From Zopfochytrium polystomum (Eukaryota > Chytridiomycota > Chytridiomycetes > Chytridiales > Chytridiaceae), in contig JAIVFJ010000033.1 in NCBI GenBank assembly GCA_025765615.1, positions 352,501-416,500 of the forward strand: a DNA stretch of 64,000 bases. The letters are read 5' to 3'. Shown one piece after another: positions 34,376-45,941 of the stretch (position 1 is the stretch's first letter; each line of letters opens with the position of its first letter). The notes under the pieces were generated by a model. The model was given only the letters and a program-made list of their open reading frames with translations, did no database searches and was not told the origin of the DNA. The translations under genes and the position numbers were made by a program.

Positions 34376-35820
34376 AAACAAATTCACACGCATATCAGAC
34401 CAAACAAAAACTGCTGTCATTGTTGCCAGCTCAACTTGCAAGTTACGTTGGGGCTGGTCTTCGTGACAGAGTTCGCCCATTAATTCGACAAGCAGGCGAT
34501 TTGTTTGATAGAGCGTATCCTGTTCTTCAGGGCCAAATCTTGGAGTACCAGAAAGGAAAAACCAGGTGAGTTTGTGCAAGTTCACTTTTTTTGTTTTGGA
34601 ACTAATGTTTGCTTTTCCCAATCAGCATGACCCTCCTTGATGCTGTTGCAAAACTCAATGAATTCTTTCAGTCTGAGGGACTTGATTGGTCTGTGTGGAA
34701 GTACTGCTTCAACTTGCTACCCTTTGGGGAAGCTGAAAATGTTGATTCATCCAATAATCAATATTTCATTGCTGCCTGGCTTGCCATTGAGGAGGTGCTC
34801 CAATTTATGGGGAGTCAAACCATGAAGCTTGGCGTGAACAGTCAGCTCTCTCAGTTCACTGCTGCAGAGGAACCCACATACCACACTGGAACATTCCTCA
34901 AGTTTACGAGTGCAGCTCTGCATCGCCTGGATGAAATGAAAGACGCTATGGAGCTCATTGTTTTCACATCTCTTGTGCTGGAAATGTAGGTTTCTGAAGA
35001 TTTCAAGTTATTGCATCTCATTGATTGCCAAACAGACTACTTTCACCAGCCATGTATGAAACATTTAATACAAACAAAAAAAAGCTGTGGCATGGACACA
35101 AGAGTTTATGGAAACCAGTGGATCCAAACTCTGTTTGGAGAGCAAAGAACATACGTTCTCTTGGAAATACAGGCAATCGGCTTTCAGGGTGGCAAAGTTG
35201 TGGATTCTTGCTTCTCAAATCAAAATAGTGCATATGTAAAATCTGTGTCTGACTGGTCGCCAAAGAGAACAGTGTGTGAGGATGGGGATGATGTCCTTTT
35301 CAATACTCCATCTAAGGAGGGTGAGAATCCATTGGAAGAGGAACAGCTCATTGGGGTAGGGTTGCCTTTTTGCAGAGTTTTTGCGCACTGATTTGGAATG
35401 CAAGAGTGTAATGTGTTTCATAACACATTCCTCATTGTTGATAGAATCGGTTCTGTCGCAGATTCAATTGGAGTTTTTCCTGGTCGCCCGCCGCTTTCTG
35501 CTATTCTGACATCTTTTGGGGCAAAATTGAAAGATGTCCATCTGATCAGAATACTGTCTAAAGTAGGAAACAATTGGTCCCCTCTCCAACTTATTTCAAA
35601 TGTGGATCGGACTGATGACAATCAGCTGCTGCAGCACCTTTGCTGGGTGAGTGGTTGTTTTTACTGAAGAAGCTTAAAGATGCTAATGTAGTTGCTGGAA
35701 GACTCTGCATTTCCTACCAAGGCTGATGATAGCACTGCTGCCCCATCTGCTGATTCTGCACTGGCTGGCTCATCAATGGCAAATGCACCTTCTCAAATTG
35801 CAAGTTCCACAGGTGGCTGA
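34376..35820 (+). pseudogene. Broken multi-exon gene of unknown family (part 1)
   Basis: Coding-like segments separated by good GT-AG introns: residues including LLPAQLASYVGAGLRDRVR and LILRQ-type helix up to KGKTR (34376-34565), then LLDAVAKLNEFFQSEGLDW, SSNNQYFIAAWLAIEEVLQF and KFTSAALHRLDEMKDAMEL (about 34625-34985), then KKLWHGHKSLWKPVDPNSV (about 35050-35220), and PGRPPLSAILTSFGAKLKDV with LQLISNVDRTDDNQLLQHL (about 35440-35645). Frames do not join throughout, and a stop follows near 35820. I do not recognise the family. Position between inverted propeller copies, lower GC and decay suggest a remnant of a mobile-element gene or a lineage-specific gene. Confidence 0.45.
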
Positions 35821-36229
35821 ACTGGTGGTGCTTCTAGTTCACTGGACTCTGGACCTTCAACTCCAGCTGCTTCATTGGACAGAACTGCTGAGGCTCGCCT
35901 AAACGAGCTGCTGTGACAGCAGCAGAAGCTGCCTGGAAAGTGGCACAGACATTCAATCTTCCTCTGCCTGTGTATTGTCAGCAGACTGCTTCAACAAATT
36001 CTCTGGAGTGCCGCAAGCCACACCAGCAGCAGCAGTTCCAAATCAGCCCAGCAATCCTCCAATTGACATGAAAAAAGCCAGTGCTTCTGAGCAGGCTGCA
36101 GAAAAACAAATCCCAGAACAACCCAGCAATCAGCCTTTTCCAAGACGTCTCTTCAGAGTCAGTTGCAGAATATCAAGTCGCACATCAGCAACTCCCTGCG
36201 AAAAGGCATAGGTGTGCCCAGCACTTTGA

Positions 36230-37005
36230 TACCTGAAGAAATGGTACAATGATGGATTTGACGACTGTGAATTTGCAGCTTTGGCTTCAGTCAGGGAGGA
36301 TTTGGAAAAAACAGTGCAGCAGCAGAAAGGAAGAAGGATCAGTTGGATGGAGAAGATGCTTTATCAATCACGTCGATGACCAAAAGAGCAGCTGAGTTTC
36401 CATCAATTGAAGCTGAGCTGGAAGATGATGAGGAATCTTGTTGGAGAACTTCTTCCCTGGGCCAGGACGTCGCTTGGCAGTCCTTCACCCTAAAGAGTCG
36501 GACCCAGACACTTATGACATTGCTTCAGCGCGCCTCCTTGAATTGATTAGTGACAATTCTGGCGAACATCTTTTGGTGAGGCAAGACGAAACGACCTGGA
36601 TGATCAAGTCAGATATTCTCACTGAGTTTTCTTGTATATGCAACAATTCATCTGAGATGTGGGAGCAAGGCTTTGTTGTTATCAATTCCATGTGTTCCAA
36701 GAATCTATTTTGCGTATTGTTCAGAAGAAAGACTGCCTCAAATTTAAGGATGTTTGGGCCACTTTCTAAAGAGTAAGGCGCCACAAGCTCGATATTCTGC
36801 CTGCCCTTGGCATACACATACTGCCTGGGAAAGGTGTTGGGGATTGAAACAAGAGACAAGAAAAAATGGTGGTGCGAGCTCCCATTTTCCAAGAATGGGA
36901 GCTGGCGCACCCACCTCAAGATGATCAGAGGGTGGATATTGAAAAGGAGACAATCAACTTTATTCTTTGCTCTGATGGAAAGATGCTTCATTCACTATGA
37001 ACAAT
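36230..37005 (+). pseudogene. Broken coding sequence of unknown family (part 2)
   Basis: Pieces in different frames read as one protein: NDGFDDCEFAALASVREDLE, DQLDGEDALSITSMTKRAAE, then LLENFFPGPGRRLAVLHPKE, ASARLLELISDNSGEHLLV and TWMIKSDILTEFSCICNNS, followed after a stop by LAYTYCLGKVLGIETRDKKK. At least two frame changes. Probably the 3' continuation of the gene at 34.4-35.8 kb. No recognised domain. Confidence 0.4.
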
Positions 37006-38444
37006 GACGTTTCTTGGCTTCTCCTCCACTCCCAAGACCTGGCACAACCAGTTTTGACTTGTCCAATCACACCTTTCACAAGCTTAATGTCGATAACAAC
37101 CGTTTCCCCACCTTCTGAAATCACTGGCAAGTGAAGTTTAGTCATGAGTTCTGACTGCAAATGAATTACAGCAACCATCACAGTCTCCATGCCTTCTGAA
37201 TTCACGTCCTGTCAGCTGATTGTCATGATAGAGAGAAGCCATCCGTAGCGTGTGAATGGCTTCATTTCAGGAGCAGCAATTTTGCGATGGGATTGATTGT
37301 GGATAAGTTCAACATTCTGTGTGGAAAGTAGTCAACAACAAACCATAGAGGAGTGCCCAATTACAAACGAAAACAGACCTTGAGATAACTGGAGTCTTGA
37401 TGATGTCTGCTATCCAGGTAACCAGCACAGGCCAGAGTCTGCAGCTTATCAACCAGTGCAACCTTGGATCAATTTCACAACCACCTCCTCCCAATTTTGT
37501 CTCCACAATAGCTACTGTTGTTTTCCACAGTTTTGCTACTACTCTTTTGGTCACCTTCAGCAGGTGTTCAGAGATACTAAAATTGGCCTTGACAAACACA
37601 GTATAGTTTTCATCTTTCAGGAATCCTGTTCGAAGATATCACAGTCAAGATTGCATCTCACATCCAGGCAGCGTCATATTCTCTTTTGGTTTTGCATGGA
37701 AGGGAGCAGACGGTTTGGTCACTGATGTTAAAGTATTTTCAATTTGCCGCAGGCAAGCATGCTGGAATAGGTGATTATTCATTCTAACAAACAGAAGCCA
37801 ATTGGCAACAGCTTGCAGTCTGCCAACGTCTTCCACAGCGTCGCCCAGCGCCTCCGCTTTGGGGCGGCGCCTTGATTGGCCGTGGCAAGAGCAGCGTGGG
37901 TGGTTGGGCTTTTGGAGGGTCTCGCCAAATACGTAGTCACAGAGCGGTGCGGGGTGGCAGTGGAAAAAGCAGTAAGCAACAACTGACGGCAACCTGTGGT
38001 GGTTGGCATTCAGGGCTCACATCGCTTGTCATCGGTGAGCAGCCTCAGGCAAGAGTATTACATATCAAAGTTTCACGCGGTTCGATTTGTTTCCGTGGAG
38101 CAACTGCAACAACGGAAACGTCGACATCGGTTTTCCTCCCTCTGGTGGCGGGCTGAACAGTTGCACCAGGGCTCTATGAAACGAATTGGACTTCCGGCGC
38201 AATTGCGTTTACTTTAGAGGCGCTGGCGCATGCCAGTGACCCACCATGTTCTTGTTCTGCGGCGTACATGTAACCCCAATCGCCCCTGCACGAAGTGGAA
38301 CTAGAACAAGGAGAGAAAAGAAGCAGCAGCTGAAGATAGCAAGCTCTTGTTACAGCTATTGTGGTGCAACAGTCATGAGTCATCCACTCCACTACACGCC
38401 TCCGAACACCTTCGACACATGAAACTGCGCTTCACGGTGCGTCC
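37006..38444. other. Gene-poor stretch left of propeller copy B
   Basis: Short open frames on both strands without motifs. Composition is mixed. Nothing supported. Confidence 0.4.
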
Positions 38445-40034
38445 TCAGCCCGCAAGGAGAGCGGCAGCGAGCGGCACAAGGCATCCGGGGGAGCGGTTAT
38501 ACGAGCCATTGCCAATCTCTGCCGTGGCCAGCATCATGTTTTCGCCGCCCCGCACCGTCCTGTCCAGCTTGCGTTCCCACACTTGATTGCCTGTTTCCGC
38601 GTCGAGGCAGTGGATATGCCGATGCCCCCCAACGTACACGACCCCGTCGCCGCACAGCACCGCCGCGTAGCCGACGCCAGCTAAAAACCCCTCAAAGCGG
38701 TGAGCCCACTGCACTGCCCCCGTCCACGCGTCCACTCGGTACACCACCGCGTCCAGGCTCACAAACACTGCCGGTCCTCGGTGTTGATATAGGCGGTGAT
38801 CTGGAGGAGTCTTGGCGTCGAGGCTCTGTGCCGTCGTAGTCATCACTACGGCAGCGGCAGCTCGGTGCGTGCCGAGGATGACGACGTTGGGCGGGCTGTC
38901 GCCGACAGATGCAAGCGTTCGTGCCCAGCGCACTGCACCACCGCCGTGGCCGCCGTTGCCGCCGGCGCCGTTCTCGTCCAAGAGCGCCACTGTCTGCCCA
39001 CACCACGTCAGCAGCATCGACCGCGTCGGCCGCGGCTTGTCGGATGATGGTGCTGCCATCGCCGCCGGCGCCATTGGGTCGGCCACGGGAATGGCCCCCG
39101 TTGGCTGAAGCACATCGCAAAGCTCGCCGCGCGCCACCGGCGGCAGCCGCACCGCAGCCGCCGCGTCCTGCCCCGTCGTGCGGTTCAGCCGCAGCACCGC
39201 GCGCCACGCACCTGCATAGAGGGGTGAGGCAGACGCAGATGCAGCCGCAGCCGCAGCCGACATACCACCACCACCACGAGCAACACCGCCACCGCCATCA
39301 ATACCGACCAGAGGCATCGCCGCCAACACCACCTGCATCTTCGCCGCCAGACTGCGGCCGCCGCCGAACACAGCGACGCTCCACCGCTCCACCCCAGTCC
39401 TCGCGTCCAACGCGACCACAACCCCGGCCCCGCCCACATACACCGTACCACCCCACCTCCCTCCACGTGCTCCCCCTCACCGTCAACCACCAGGAAAGGC
39501 CGTTGCCCCAGCCGCGCGCCGCGAACATTCCACAACTCTGCACCGTCCACCAGCCGCAGCGCCGTCACACAGTACTCGGCCGCGATGATCACGAGTCCGG
39601 CCTCCGCTGCCGCTGACGTCGTCGCCGGCGGCATGATCCACCGATTTGAAGCCACGGTCGGCCGCCGGCAGCCGTCGGACAGCCGAGCGCCGCCGGACCA
39701 CCGCACGCGGCCCGTCGCGGCGTCCAGCCCCGTCGCATGCTCGCCGGCCACGACGACCAGCACCAGGCCGTCCGCGACGGCCTCCAGCGCCGTCGCGTAG
39801 TTGCCTTTTTTGGTGCTTGTGGGCACGGTGGCGCGCCAGACGGTGGAGCCGCGGAGTCGTTTGGAGAGCGCGAGCACGGTGCCGCTCTCGACGCCAGGTT
39901 GCAAAGAGGAGGTCGGCGATGGGGGTGACGGGGGCGTCAGCGGCGGCGGAGGCGGCGGAGGCGGCGGAAGGGGCGGAGGGCGAGTATGGCGGCGGCGAGG
40001 TCGGCGAGGGGGGCGATCGCGGCGGGTGGCTCAT
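38445..40034 (-). CDS. PQQ-type beta-propeller protein, copy B (frame interrupted)
   Basis: Inverted paralogue of 28049-29647 with closely matching blades (VESGTVLALSKRLRGSTVWR, ATGLDAATGRVRWSGG, VTALRLVDGAELWNV, VVVALDARTGVERWSV, VVYRVDAWTGAVQWAHRFEG, HIHCLDAETGNQVWERKL). Start MSHPP at 40034 leads into an Ala/Pro-rich segment. One extra T near 39900 breaks the frame before VESGTV, and the frame changes again near 39450, at the position shared with copy A. From there to the stop at 38445 the frame is open for about 330 residues and includes in-frame sequence missing from copy A, so copy B is the better preserved. Homology between copies stops right at the stop codon. Function unknown. Confidence 0.6.
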
Positions 40035-40213
40035 TTGCTGAAGTTTTGATTTGTTTTCTTGGCTGCTTCCTTTTTTGGCTGCACCTCAAAAAAGCTCAGA
40101 TGCCTGACAGAAATGTCCTTTCCCTCGCTTCGAATTGACCGCCCTTGTGCTGGCGAACTGCTAAATCACTTTGTTAGTACCCTTCACCTTTCTTTTTTTA
40201 TAATCAAATATAT

Positions 40214-40530
40214 TTAGTTGAAGTGCGAACAGGTCGTGGTACCCACACTACGAAATGTCTCGCACTCTAACACAGCGCAGAACCAAGCGCCCTCATTGTC
40301 ATTCCAAAACTGGATAATCTTTGGCCGCTGGGTGTTCTTTGCAACAAATCTACGTAAAATGAAAAAATCAACTTAAGCTTACGCCCCAACAGGCGTTTGG
40401 CAAGTGAAACGCACTTACTGGCAGGGAAGCTGAAGAACGGGGGGGCGGAGGCGGTTGTAGTCGTCAACGCGGATGCATGGTGGGTTGCATGCGGCATCGT
40501 GAACGAGTTGATGATCAAGGAAGGAAACAC
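40214..40530 (-). CDS. Possible small two-exon gene or 3' gene fragment
   Basis: A perfect-looking intron (gtaagtgcg ... ttttacgtag, about 40356-40417) joins residues including CIRVDDYNRLRPPVLQLPC to QFVAKNTQRPKIIQFWNDN, ending at a TAA at 40214. Composition is protein-like. No start codon is evident in that frame; in another frame an ATG at 40530 would give a shorter product. Family unknown. Confidence 0.3.
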
Positions 40531-40648
40531 GGGTTCAGTGCCTCCACTGCATTAATCAAGAAAGGGGAATTTGAGACCCATCCCGACAACGCATTTTACG
40601 GAAGGCCTTCAAATTATAATTATGAAAAAGGGTATTTTCGTCTGCGAG

Positions 40649-40741
40649 CGCCCCTACGACGATTTGAACGCCGATCTTCGCCGAGATTGTTTTGAAAATT
40701 TCAAAGCATGTGCGATGTCCTAGCCATTGGACGACAGGGGC
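40649..40741 (-). tRNA. tRNA-like gene with enlarged anticodon region (intron or defect)
   Basis: On the minus strand the acceptor GCCCCTG pairs with TAGGGGC. The D arm GTCC/GGAC encloses AATGGCTA, and the T arm CGGCG-TTCAAAT-CGTCG is fully paired. The B box (GTTCAAATC) fits the Pol III consensus and the A box nearly so. The anticodon region is about 20 nt too long: TCGC can pair with GCGA, but the 28-nt loop between them gives no clear T33 plus anticodon. It could be an intron-containing tRNA or a damaged one. Isotype not assigned. Confidence 0.45.
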
Positions 40742-41411
40742 TTGACGAAGGTCATGCAGTTGCACTTTCTCACAATGACTGCGCCAGGCGGCGCAGTCAC
40801 GTTTAAAGAAATTTGAAGAAATTTGAAAAATGTTTGTGCTGCTGTGCTGTTTCCTTTTTCCGTCGCAAGTACGGCGTTGGTTGCATTAAGGGTTACCTCG
40901 AATTCCAAAGGATATATGAGGAAATTCCGGTCTGTTTTGTAAAACGTATTGATGAACGGGCCGGAGGAACGCGCGGGTTCGGCTCGCCGGAGTTCGAACC
41001 AAACTGCTTTGCTTGTACGTGTTTTTTATTTTAATTTTATTTATTATTATTTTTTTTCATTTGCTTGACCGTCGTCTGGTGTTCAACGTGAGCCGCCAGG
41101 GTTAGCGAAAAAGAAATTTCAAAGCAATGGGGGTTGGTGCTGGAAAATCTGGACAAGTTCTCGTCTCGTTTCGGACGCGATCGGTGTGGCAAAAAACCTT
41201 CCACTCATTCAGGCGAACGCAATACCAACCAGGACTGATGGTTTTGTTCGTCTTGAACAGGAAAAGCAATACGCGACATATATATATAACCCTTCCAACC
41301 GACCCCCACCCCCCTAGACCCCCCTTCGACACTCGCGCACTCACGCACATACACATACACACTCCTGAATCAAAATCAGAACTCCTTTTTCGTATTACGG
41401 CGGCTAGCAAG
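40742..41411. other. Intergenic, AT-rich
   Basis: A/T-rich sequence including TTTTATTTTATTTATTATTATTTTTT-like runs near 41030-41060. Presumed promoter of the gene starting at 41412. No other feature seen. Confidence 0.4.
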
Positions 41412-42020
41412 ATGAGCGAAGGATTTCAGCACATGCTCGTTGCCGCGCGTCGTCTCGTGCGACCGCAGCACGCACGATCCAGCCTTCGCATCCTACTCCT
41501 GTCCGTCCTCTTGCTCGCCGCCGTCGGGTTCTCAGCACTGGGTTACCGACATCTTTCGCCAAAGCAGAGCAGCCACCGGTTCGCGACCGCCGCAGGCCGT
41601 CGTTGAGCCCAATCCCACTCTTGCGCGCTGATTCCACGCAGGCCAAATCGACGACGCCCGCCGAGCACCAAGCCCACGACCGCTTCGCCCAGTCTTTCTT
41701 CTGTTCCAACTTCTACCCGCTGCCAACTTCCAATACGACTCTGCGATATGTCTCGCTTAACATCGACGGCCTTCCACCCAAACAAGTTCCGCCGCCCCAC
41801 CGCCCCGCCGCCGCCGCGTCCGGCGACGTCGGTTTGTTCGTCGTCGGTGGAGGCCAGGACTTTGTATCGAACTCGATCGCCGGGTCCGTCGGGACCACGC
41901 CGTCCCACTCTCGTGATTACCACTTGTAGACGGAATCGTTTACTGGCAACCAACAGTCACGCCGCCTCGCCCAACCAGACGCCCAGCCCGATCCCCCCGC
42001 CCATCCCTCCGCTTGGCGAG

Positions 42021-42084
<64 letters not shown>

Positions 42085-43308
42085 ACTGCACTCCAGCCAA
42101 TCTTCAAAAGAGTTGCCAGTTGAGTCCCTCAAAGCGCAGCAGTAGTGCTGCACTTTTGTCACACCTCAGCTGGTGCAGACTAAGCCATTTGGTTGGCACT
42201 GCACGTGGCTCAGCCCACGCAGCTGGCTTGGTCTCCGTGCACCGTCCTCACCCGACTACCGTCCATTTCAGACGGTCGATCGTAACCCTCGCGGCAGCAG
42301 ACAACAGCAGAAGTGGCAGTACTGGCGATCGCGAGCCCCGCTGCTGGTCAGAGCCGCCATAGTGGGACGGCTGGTTGCACATCCACACGGATGAGCTGCT
42401 GCGCAGCTTTGCATGTGAGATAGCTGAAAGAATCTTGTTTGAGGACGATCCAGCTATGAAAGATTGCTTGCAGCGGCTCCTTGCTTTGAAGGAAGGCCAC
42501 AGCGACGGGACGGCGGTTGGTCGAGGAGAGACTTAAGGCGGACGAAGGAGAAGCGACAAATCCGAGACCTTTTGTTTCATTAAAAGCCACGGACCCATCC
42601 GCGTCTCGAGAGACTCGAAATAACTTCACGGAGAAGTACTAGAGTTTCACGAAAGGTAAGGTGATGGAACGGGATCCGATTGAAGTGTCATCCGACCAAC
42701 TGGTTCTGAAAAGTGGACTTCTTTCCAAGCTCTGACCAAGGCAAAGGTGTAAAGTGAGTGAAATGGTCGCATTTAACTCGTGGATTAATCCTCTCCATCG
42801 TATTCTTCAGAAAACAGAGTCCCCATCACGGCGGAGTGGTTCTCCCGTATTTGGGAGGCTGTGCTTCGGGTCTACTTCCACGCAATCTACGCTGCCGACG
42901 TGGTCTTCAACAAGCTCAACTTTCTCGTATTAAGCTTCGTCGGTTTCTGCTTCGAACGCCATCTCCGTCCGACTAGGAACGGGAAAAGTCAGGCCTCGAC
43001 TTTATTAAACACAGAATTGGCGGCAGCATGGACACTTCGAGGGGTATGTGTGAAGAGGAAAAGGATGTGGGAGGTAGTGAAGATGGGGAGAACGTCGCAG
43101 AAGAACGCGGTTTCGGCGACATTGCTCAGTCAGTTTCGGCGACATCGGATGGATTGTGATTATACTTTATTTCTGCGAGGTGTGACGGTAGGTTCTTTCG
43201 CAAATCGCGTGGTTTATTCGCAGCAATGTACAGTACTAGTAAAGGACTGAAGAACAAGATCGCACCACCGGTCTCCACCTTCAGGGAAAGTCCAAGAGAA
43301 CGTTCGTG
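41412..43308 (+). CDS. Membrane-anchored protein gene, frame-broken, family not recognised
   Basis: Starts MSEGFQHMLVAARRLV, then a basic stretch and one hydrophobic helix (LRILLLSVLLLAAVGFSALG): a type II signal anchor, as in Golgi or ER luminal enzymes. Later segments in shifting frames include LRYVSLNIDGLPPKQ and GDVGLFVVGGGQDFVSN (41700-41900), WDGWLHIHTDELLRSF after a good splice acceptor (about 42364), VMERDPIEVSSDQLVLKSGL (about 42660) and VPITAEWFSRIWEAVLRVYF (about 42820). The H-x-D-E block recalls the DxD-like centre of some glycosyltransferases, but that is a weak guess. A 62-bp CT microsatellite lies inside, presumably in an intron. End taken at a TGA near 43306. Confidence 0.4.
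42022..42083 (+). repeat. CT microsatellite
   Basis: About 60 bp of uninterrupted (CT)n within the unresolved gene at 41.4-43.3 kb. Confidence 0.92.
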
Positions 43309-43753
43309 ATTAGGGGCCGGGCCACTCTTTGCGGCGTTGTTCCACGACAGAACTTGACTTCGCCACCACCAGCGGGAGATGCTTATGGGAGAGTAGACCG
43401 AAGACAGTCAGCCTCTCAGTATTTACGTTGGCACCCAAACCGTGTGAAGACAGTCGAGACCCGAGAGGGCCCAAGGCCAAGGCGAAAAAATAACAAAAAA
43501 AAAAAAAAAAACGCTCAGCATGTGGACGATCAGCAGCCTAATCCCACCCAACCCCCCCCACCGCCACCGCCACCACCACCACCACCACCGCCGCCACCGC
43601 ATCGGCAGCAGCACCAGCAGCAGCAGCCGCAGCCGCCGAAGATACAGCCGCCGGTGCAATCGTTCGGCTGTCGTCCAGCCTTCGACATCGGTATGACCAC
43701 CACCGAGCCCACGTCGTCGTCCGCTGCCGCCCTACGTGTACGTGCACGCCCGC
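43309..43753. other. Upstream region of the DUF4139 gene
   Basis: Contains an A-tract (43496-43511) and a C/CCA-rich run that would encode polyproline and polyglutamine if translated (43550-43660). A spliced N-terminal extension of the downstream gene is possible but not shown. Confidence 0.4.
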
Positions 43754-45573
43754 ATGGACGCGCAGGCCTTCCCCGTCCGCACCGCCACAGTCTTCCACGC
43801 CGCCAACCGCGCTCAAGTCGGCCGCTCCATCCCCGTCTGCCTCAAGGCCGGCCGCAACACCGTCGTCGTCGACCGACTCCCGTCATGCGTCGTCGCCGGC
43901 ACACTCCGCGTCGCCTTGCTCGGAGCAGAGATCCCGGACGGCATGTCCCTTCTGACCGTCGACTTTAAGGTCTGCGAGGACCTCGCCGCGGACGTCAAGA
44001 AGCTCGAGCGGCGCCGCCGGAGCAAGGACGACGAGCTGGCCGGCCTGCGCCGCCAGATCGAGCTGCTCGACGAATGGTCGGCGAAAAGCGCGCCGGCGGA
44101 CGCCAGTGCCGCCGCGCCCGGGAAGCTTCTGGAAACCTATGCGGGGCGCAGGCGTGCGATCCGAGACGCGATGGACGGCTTAGAGGACGAGATTGAGAAG
44201 ATTGTAGACGAGATTGCAAAGACGCGCGAGAGGGCGGCTCGCTCGACGGGCGAGGTGGTGTCTGAGAAGCTGAGGGGCTCCGCGACGATCGTCGTTGTGT
44301 CCGCCGAAGACGTTGACGTGGAGCTTGACCTTTTGTACGTGGTCGAGAACGCCCAGTGGTCGCCGGTTTACGACCTGCGTTTGAGTATCGCGGAGGACTC
44401 GGCCCGCGGAAGCGACAAGAGCCAGGTCGTGGTGCACTACCAAGCGTCGGTGTCGCAAACGACGGGAGAAGATTGGGACAACGTGGCGCTGACCTTGAGC
44501 GCCGGGAAACCGCATTTCGGCGTGCCGGAGCTCCGCAAGATTACCACCGCTGGCAATTACGTAAACAGAGCGTATGACCCTCGTTTTAGCAAATCGTACA
44601 GCGCTTCGAACCGTCAATCTGTTGGCTTTGGTCCAGACGCGGATGCCGAGCGATTGCGGTTTCTCCGACCTTTGACCACTTCGGACTGGACTGCTCTTCG
44701 TTCAAGATTTGATATTGCAGCTCCATCAACGGTTCCCTCTGGCGGAGACTCCACCAACGACACGATGGTGTTCATTGCAGAGCTAGTCGTGAAGAGCATC
44801 GATTTGAAGTGGATCGTCGTGCCAAAGGAGGATCCAGCTGCCTATATAGAGGTTGGTGAATGCATGAGAAACGTGCTCGCATTTTTACTGATTCTGGCTT
44901 GCACAAAACTCTCCCTCGAAAAAAAAAAATGCAGTGCAAGATCACAAACTCGACACCGTGCGTTCTCCTTCCAGGTCCCGCCTTACATTTCGTCAACAAC
45001 TCCTTCGTGGCCAACTCCACGCTCCCTCGCGTCCACCCGCGCGAATCCTTCACCGCCACCTTCGGCCCCGACGCGTCCGTCCAAGCGACCTTCTCCACCC
45101 TCTTCCAAAAGCGCGTGCCCGCCGTCAACGGCACCCTCACCTTCTTCCGCCGGCGCATCGCGGTCCACAACGCGCGCCCGTCGTCCCTTCCCCGCCTCGT
45201 CGTCCGCGACCAAGTCCCCGTCGCCCCCGCCGGCGACGAAGCAAAGGTCGCGGTGCTGGCCCCCGCGAACTTGCCCGTCGCCGAGGACAGCTTCATGGGC
45301 GTGGCGGTGCGCGACGGCGTGCGCGCGCGGTACGTGCAGAAGAACGAGGACGAGAGGTTGGAGGGCGTGAAGGGCGACGGCTCGGTCGAGTGGGTGTGCG
45401 AGGGTGTCGCGGCGCGGGGCGCGGTGGAGGTCAGCTTGGTGTGGGAGGTCAGCGCGCCGACGGGGTACAGATGGACGATGACTGAGGCGGAGGAGGGGGC
45501 GCCTGATAGGTTTGTTTCGTCGGCGGGTGGGAGCTCTGGTAGTGTCACGTCGTCGATCACGGGGTTGTGGTGA
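43754..45573 (+). CDS. DUF4139/DUF4140 domain protein (mucoidy inhibitor MuiA family), 578 aa
   Basis: Exons 43754-44851 and 44935-45573 join at a phase-0 GT-AG intron. The start MDAQAFPVRTATVFHAANRA opens directly with the DUF4140 strand pattern and LKAGRNTVVVDRLP. A coiled-coil hairpin follows at residues 80-170 (KKLERRRRSKDDELAGLRRQ; IRDAMDGLEDEIEKIVDEIA). The DUF4139 beta-rich domain has DLLYVVENAQWSPVYDLRL, VVHYQASVSQTTGEDWDNV, LTLSAGKP, and in exon 2 LLPGPALHFVNNSFV and FGPDASVQATF, all family hallmarks. The family is widespread in bacteria and fungi with no established biochemical role. No signal peptide or membrane helix. Reading frame intact. Confidence 0.88.
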
Positions 45574-45941
45574 TTGAGAGTGACACAGTGCCCGTCTGGA
45601 GCCTTGACCGAGCAAAATAAAGTTGAAGTGTTGCTCTGGGACGCTAGCAGGCCAGTCCTTGCTGTGGCTCAAACAAAATAACTTCAAAAGGGATCGGTTA
45701 CGACCACTGCTCTGTGCACGCAAGCTCGTGCGTCGACGTTGAGACCTCGAGTTTGTAATCATTTTTCTCTCAAAGGCCCACATCAGTTCAGCAATTCGGC
45801 GTTGCAGTGGTCGAAGGAAAGCCGCCTTGAGCTCAAGTGCACAAGGCCCGGCTTGGAATAAGGTCTGGGCCGAGGAGGTGGTTTGAGGACAATGAGCGGC
45901 AGCGTCGAGGGTGGGCACTGCCCGAAACGCAAACGCTGACT
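45574..45941. other. Convergent 3' region
   Basis: About 370 bp between two convergent stop codons. An AATAAA at 45614-45619 may be the poly(A) signal of the DUF4139 gene. Confidence 0.5.

Noticed and set aside
23760..40355. Shared FWNDN peptide on the minus strand near 23835 and 40290
   Set aside because: Only five residues agree; surrounding sequence does not align by eye, so chance cannot be excluded.
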